Source: Methanocorpusculum sp.
Lineage (GTDB): Archaea; Halobacteriota; Methanomicrobia; Methanomicrobiales; Methanocorpusculaceae
Assembly (NCBI GenBank): GCA_029986195.1
Contig: DALTYF010000025.1
Span: 1-8,770, forward strand
Direction: 5' to 3'
Length of the DNA stretch: 8,770 bases
Position numbers and translations under genes: made by a program. This document shows, piece by piece, positions 5,130 to 8,770 of the stretch. Each line of letters begins with the position of its first letter. The stretch's first letter is position 1. The notes below the pieces were generated by a model, which saw nothing but the letters and a program-made list of their open reading frames with translations, was not told the DNA's origin and ran no database searches.

Positions 5130-7415
5130 ATGGACAAATCACCCAATATCCTATGGCTCAACGAAATCCGTAAAGATGATATTCCCTCCGTCGGAGGGAA
5201 AGGCGCCTCTCTTGGTGAAATGACCTCCATTGGTCTCCCTGTTCCGCAGGGTTTTGTCGTGACCGCCCGGGCTTTCCGCAGATTTTTACAGCTGACGAAA
5301 CTGGAAGACTCCATCTTCGATATTCTGGAGAAACTTGACGTTGATGACAACGATGCCCTCAACGCCACCGCAGATAAGGTAAAGGCAATGGTAAGTTCGG
5401 CGGCAATGCCCGAGGCAATCAAAAAGGAGATTGTTGCATCCTACCAAAAGATGGGATCCGATACCGTTGTTGCCGTCCGGTCCAGTGCAACCGCAGAGGA
5501 TCTGCCGGATGCATCCTTCGCCGGTCAGCAGGACACCTACCTGAATATCCTCGGCGAGGCCGATCTCTTACAGTCCGTGCAGGACTGCTGGGCTTCCCTC
5601 TATGGAGGACGCGCCATCTACTACCGTGCAAAGCAGGGTTTTGATGACCGCACCGTCAACATTGCGGTGGTTGTCCAGCAGTTGGTGTTCTCGGAAAAGG
5701 CCGGTGTGATGTTCTCCTCCCACCCGATCTCAGGAGCCGCAACCGTCATCATTGAGGGGTCATGGGGTCTGGGCGAGGCAATCGTGTCCGGTACCGTGTC
5801 GCCGGATAACTATGTCTATGATCGCAAGAACAAACGGATCACCACAAAGACCGTTGCCAACAAGTCCGTTGAGATTATTCCGGACGGCAACAAGGGAACA
5901 AAGACCGTTGCCGTGCCGGAAAACCGTCAGAATGTGCAGGTTCTCTCTGACGTCGAGGTTGCAAAACTCGCTGAGTTTGCGGTAATCTCCGAGGAGCACT
6001 ACAAGGTTCCGCAGGATATGGAGTGGGGCATGGTGGGCGACACCATCTATATTCTCCAGTCCCGCCCGATCACCACGATTCAGAAGAGTTCCGTTGCTTC
6101 CGCTTCCGGAAAGACTGCCGGTTCTGCGGCAGACAGCGAGATTATTCTTCAGGGATACGGTGCGTCGCCCGGCGTTGCATCCGGTCCGGTTGTGATCGTT
6201 ACCGATGCAAAGGACACCTCCCGTGTGAAGGAGGGCGACATCATGGTCTCGCCGATGACCAACCCGGACATGGTGCCTGCCATGCGCAAGGTTGTCGGCA
6301 TCATCACCGACGAGGGCGGTATGACCTGCCACACAGCAATTGTGTCGCGTGAACTGGGAACGCCTGCGGTTGTCGGGACGAAGAAGGCAACCTCCCTCCT
6401 CAAAGAGGGACAGATCGTGACCATCGACGGTGAGAAGGGTCTGATCTACGACGGCAAACTGGAAACCACGGCACCTGCGGCAACCGCCGCAGCTGTGCCG
6501 GTCGCAGCCGCAGCACCCATCATCACCGCAACCTCGGTGAAGGTGAACGTGTCCATGCCCGAGGCAGCGGCACGCGCCGCTGCGACGGGCGCGGACGGTG
6601 TTGGTCTGCTCAGAATCGAGCACCTGATTATCGGTATGAACAAGACCCCGAGCTGGTACATTAAGAACGGCAAGGAGGAGGAGTTCATCACCGAGCTATA
6701 CAATGGTATCAGGACGGTGCTTGATGCATTCCGCGGCAAACCAGTCTGGGTGCGCACGATCGATTCGCCGACCGATGAGTTCCTGAATATGGCCGGCGGC
6801 GAGGATGAACCGCACGAGCACAACCCGATGCTCGGATTCCGCGGTCTCCGCCGCGATCTCCGCCAGATGGCGCAGTTCAGGATGCAGGCAGAGTGTTTCC
6901 GGCGTCTGTGGGAGGCAGGATACGACAACCTCGGCATCATGTTCCCGCTGGTGCAGCACCCCCGCGAGTTCCTCGCGGCAAAGGAGGCGTTCCGTTCCTG
7001 GGGTATTGATGTGGAGAACCGTGTTCTTGGTATCATGGTCGAGATTCCGGCATCCGCTATCATTATTGATGAGTTCATCAAGGCAGGCATCAAGTTCTGT
7101 TCCTTTGGAACAAATGATCTGATCCAGTACACGCTTGCGGTTGACCGCAACAACGGTATGATCGGCGACATGTACGAGCCGGAACACCCGGCGGTTATGC
7201 GTCTGATTAAGCACTGTATTGAGCAGTGCCGCGAGGCAGGCGTTGAGTGTTCCATCTGCGGTCAGGCGGGTTCGGACCCGAAGTTTGTGAAGTGGCTCGT
7301 GAACCAGGGAATCTCCAGTGTTTCCTCAAACATTGATGCAATCCCGAAGATTCGCGAGACGGTTGCAAAGACCGAACGCCAGATTCTGCTGAATATGGCG
7401 TTTAAGAAAAACTAA
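5130..7415 (+). CDS. ppsA: Phosphoenolpyruvate synthase (pyruvate, water dikinase)
   Basis: The enzyme makes PEP from pyruvate, ATP and water, releasing AMP and phosphate; it is the entry to sugar synthesis in methanogens. The 761-residue product has the full PpsA layout. The N-terminal ATP-binding domain (about 8-318) has VGGKGASLGE (21-30), AVRSSATAEDLPDASFAGQQ (115-134) and ILQSRPIT (308-315). The phosphohistidine domain (about 340-435) has GGMTCHTAIVSRE with catalytic His401. The C-terminal PEP/pyruvate barrel (about 480-757) has GVGLLRIEHL (490-499), FGTNDLIQYTLA (659-670) and the conserved C710 in SICGQA. An Ala/Pro-rich linker (about 447-468) joins the last two domains. The ATG at 5130 is preferred: upstream in-frame starts (ATG at 5112, or further) would lie before or at the predicted transcript start, and MDKSPNILWLNEI fits the family beginning. 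It is divergent from serA and lies 35 bases ahead of mfnA. Confidence 0.97.
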   Translation: MDKSPNILWLNEIRKDDIPSVGGKGASLGEMTSIGLPVPQGFVVTARAFRRFLQLTKLEDSIFDILEKLDVDDNDALNATADKVKAMVSSAAMPEAIKKEIVASYQKMGSDTVVAVRSSATAEDLPDASFAGQQDTYLNILGEADLLQSVQDCWASLYGGRAIYYRAKQGFDDRTVNIAVVVQQLVFSEKAGVMFSSHPISGAATVIIEGSWGLGEAIVSGTVSPDNYVYDRKNKRITTKTVANKSVEIIPDGNKGTKTVAVPENRQNVQVLSDVEVAKLAEFAVISEEHYKVPQDMEWGMVGDTIYILQSRPITTIQKSSVASASGKTAGSAADSEIILQGYGASPGVASGPVVIVTDAKDTSRVKEGDIMVSPMTNPDMVPAMRKVVGIITDEGGMTCHTAIVSRELGTPAVVGTKKATSLLKEGQIVTIDGEKGLIYDGKLETTAPAATAAAVPVAAAAPIITATSVKVNVSMPEAAARAAATGADGVGLLRIEHLIIGMNKTPSWYIKNGKEEEFITELYNGIRTVLDAFRGKPVWVRTIDSPTDEFLNMAGGEDEPHEHNPMLGFRGLRRDLRQMAQFRMQAECFRRLWEAGYDNLGIMFPLVQHPREFLAAKEAFRSWGIDVENRVLGIMVEIPASAIIIDEFIKAGIKFCSFGTNDLIQYTLAVDRNNGMIGDMYEPEHPAVMRLIKHCIEQCREAGVECSICGQAGSDPKFVKWLVNQGISSVSSNIDAIPKIRETVAKTERQILLNMAFKKN

Positions 7416-7430
7416 TTCAAAATCATTCAA

Positions 7431-7437
7431 TTTTTTT
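7431..7437 (+). terminator. T7 tract between ppsA and mfnA
   Basis: Seven T residues start 15 bases after the ppsA stop codon, in an AT-rich gap, and end beside the mfnA ribosome site. Such tracts can terminate archaeal transcription. No stable stem precedes it. If read-through is partial, mfnA expression would be a fraction of ppsA expression. Confidence 0.35.
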
Positions 7438-7442
7438 GAGGG
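7438..7442 (+). promoter_or_regulatory. Shine-Dalgarno site deciding the mfnA start
   Basis: GAGGG at 7438-7442 lies 8 bases before the ATG at 7451. An in-frame TTG at 7436 overlaps this site and so is unlikely to be the start. Confidence 0.55.
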
Positions 7443-7450
7443 CTTGCCTT

Positions 7451-8540
7451 ATGGAGGATAAAGGGTGCAGCAGGGAGGAGGTTCTCTCCTTCCTCGCCGG
7501 TTTACGGGCTGAGGATTTGCATCATGATCATATCCTCAGTTCCATGTGTACGATTCCGCATCCGATTGCGGTTGCGGTGCACGAGATGTTTAGCGCAACA
7601 AATCTGGGCGATCCGGGTTTGTATCCGGGGACGACGAAGGTTGAGGATCTGCTGATTCATTCCCTCGGGGAACTGATGCATCTGCCAAATGCGGGAGGTT
7701 ACTCGACGTCGGGCGGTACGGAGTCGAATCTTCAGGCGATCCGGATTGCAAAGAAGCTGAAGCCGGAGGCGAAGAACCCGAATATTGTGGTTCCTGCATC
7801 CGCGCACTTTTCGTTTGACAAGACGTGTGATATGCTGGGGCTTGAGATGCGGATTGTGCCCTACGGTACGAACTATACGATGGATACGGAGAAGATAGCG
7901 GAGATGGTGGACAAAAACACCATTGCGGTTGCTGCGGTTGCGGGAACGACAGAGTACGGGATGATCGATGATGTTCCTGTGGTTGCCCGGATTGCCGGGG
8001 AGCATGACTGTTTCTGTCATGTGGATGCGGCGTTCGGCGGGTTTGTGATTCCATTCCTGGAGAATCCTCCGCTGTTTGATTTTGCGGTGCCGGGGGTTGA
8101 TTCAATCTCACTGGATCCGCATAAGATGGGGCTTGCAACGATTCCGTGCGGATCTCTGCTGCTTCGTGATCCTGAGGTGTTCGGCTGCCTGAATGTGGAT
8201 ACGCCGTATCTGACGGTGAAGAAGCAGTGCACGCTGGCCGGGTGCGGATGTTGCGGGAGCGTATGCGGTGATAAAACATCTGGGCCGCGGGGGGTTCCGT
8301 GCACTTGTTGCGGGATGTATGGAGAATACCCGCAGGCTGGTTGCCGGGATGGAGGCATGCGGCTACCGCCGGGTGGTGGATCCGATCATGAATGTGGCGG
8401 CGTTTACCGGCGGGGATGCGCCTGCGGGCTGGACGGTGTCACATACGCGTGCGGGTCATCTGCGGTTTGTGATTATGCCGCATGTGACGCGTGATGTGAT
8501 CGAGTGCTTCCTTGCCGATGTTGCGGCAATGCAGGCATAA
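7451..8540 (+). pseudogene. mfnA: L-tyrosine decarboxylase MfnA (methanofuran biosynthesis; also an archaeal L-aspartate decarboxylase type), frame broken near 8240
   Basis: MfnA removes CO2 from L-tyrosine to give tyramine for methanofuran, and related archaeal enzymes also make beta-alanine from aspartate for coenzyme A. The first 263 residues (7451-8239) are a normal PLP-dependent group II decarboxylase. They include STSGGTESN (85-93), H119 in SAHFS (stacking on the cofactor), HVDAAFGG (190-197) and the PLP lysine K225 in SLDPHKMG. After TLA the frame runs into a Cys/Gly-rich nonsense tail ending at 8494. The true C-terminal part, 99 residues starting GADVAGAYAVIKHLG and ending FLADVAAMQA, continues in another frame from 8241 to the TAA at 8538-8540. 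Restoring about four residues (G-T-R-x) would give some 366 residues, the family length. The lost bases lie in the conserved G-T-R-x-G loop. The real gene is probably intact and the break may be an assembly error, because methanofuran is needed for methanogenesis from CO2. Confidence 0.9.
8235..8246 (+). other. Frameshift junction in mfnA (apparent 11-bp deletion at a CCGG repeat)
   Basis: The sequence reads CTGGCCGGGTGCGGAT. The family normally has T-L-x-G-T-R-x-G-A here. If the original codons were GCC GGC ACC CGT CCG GGT, two CCGG copies would lie 11 bases apart. Losing one copy plus the 7 bases between gives exactly the observed sequence. The original codons are inferred, not seen. Confidence 0.6.
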
Positions 8541-8542
8541 TC

Positions 8543-8549
8543 TTTTTTT
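8543..8549 (+). terminator. T7 terminator after mfnA
   Basis: Seven T residues begin two bases after the mfnA stop codon. This is a typical archaeal oligo-T terminator; no stem precedes it. Confidence 0.5.
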
Positions 8550-8630
8550 GTGCGGAGACAGGGTGTGTTGCTCCTGAATTCGTTCATTGACTACAAATCA
8601 TCATCATTAATCGAATGTCCCCCACGATTC

Positions 8631-8661
8631 GCACGGCAGAGCCGTGCTCACCGCTCCGCGG
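8631..8661. repeat. Two adjacent GC-rich hairpins
   Basis: GCACGGC (8631-8637), AGA and GCCGTGC (8641-8647) form a perfect 7-bp stem. Three bases later CCGC (8651-8654), TCC and GCGG (8658-8661) form a second small stem. Neither is followed by a T-run on either strand, so they do not look like simple terminators. They may belong to a dispersed intergenic repeat element, but only one copy is visible here. Confidence 0.5.
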
Positions 8662-8693
8662 GTAGACACGAAACACACGGAAGAAAAAAAACA

Positions 8694-8770
8694 TCACAGA
8701 ATAGTTCGTGAACATCACGGAAATAATGCGTTGAATGGAAATTCTGTGATGTTCACGAACTGTTCCGTGA
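8694..8770. repeat. Long nested inverted repeat reaching the right edge
   Basis: Positions 8694-8722 match the reverse complement of 8742-8770 at 26 of 29 bases, around a 19-base loop. Within the arms, CACRGAA recurs at 8695 and 8716 in direct orientation and at 8742 and 8763 inverted, always 21 bases apart. A further copy stands at 8676. Each arm also holds the small palindrome GTTC-GT-GAAC (or its complement). On the minus strand the structure is followed by T8 (complement of 8684-8691), so it could also terminate a minus-strand gene beyond the window. The element may continue past the edge. Confidence 0.65.

Noticed and set aside
5760..7255. Two long minus-strand open frames opposite ppsA
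   Set aside because: They overlap each other and the well-supported ppsA; no recognisable motif.
8241..8494. Cys/Gly-rich C-terminal tail that could be taken for a novel metal-binding domain
   Set aside because: It is the out-of-frame reading of the conserved MfnA C-terminus; the other frame gives the family sequence to 8540.
8692..8770. CRISPR array
   Set aside because: The long repeats are inverted, not direct, and there are no regular unique spacers.

Overview
The window looks like a stretch of a methanogenic archaeal chromosome, most likely a Methanomicrobiales member close to Methanocorpusculum. This rests on an MfnA-type tyrosine decarboxylase (methanofuran biosynthesis), archaeal-style PGK, SerA and PEP synthase, oligo-T terminators and TATA-type promoters. 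The genus is an inference from protein style. No gene-free stretch exceeds 300 bases.

Left part (1-1510), AT-rich, about 37-40% G+C up to roughly position 1020. An unrecognised minus-strand gene runs off the left edge (1-185). It is divergent, across a 61-base AT-rich promoter region, from a two-gene unit: a small secreted beta-sandwich protein (247-696) overlapping by 11 bases a membrane-anchored regulator (686-1510). The regulator has an N-terminal signal/anchor, a short outside domain, one membrane helix and two winged helix-turn-helix domains inside. This pair is the best candidate for an uncharacterised sensing system. A small Gly/Ala-rich membrane protein (1584-1889, minus) converges on it.

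Central part (1947-7415), the metabolic core: pgk and serA on the minus strand, each with its own terminator, and ppsA divergent from serA. These enzymes meet at 3-phosphoglycerate and PEP. PpsA makes PEP from pyruvate, PGK carries 3-phosphoglycerate towards sugars, and SerA diverts it to serine. The 129-base serA/ppsA gap contains a 15-base palindrome that includes the likely TATA box.

Right part (7416-8770): mfnA follows ppsA by 35 bases, but its reading frame is broken near 8240. An 11-base deletion between CCGG repeats explains this exactly. Since methanofuran is central to methanogenesis from CO2, a sequencing or assembly error is as likely as a real mutation. The last 230 bases hold no gene. 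They contain an oligo-T terminator, two GC-rich hairpins and a long nested inverted repeat (8694 to the edge) that also resembles a minus-strand terminator.
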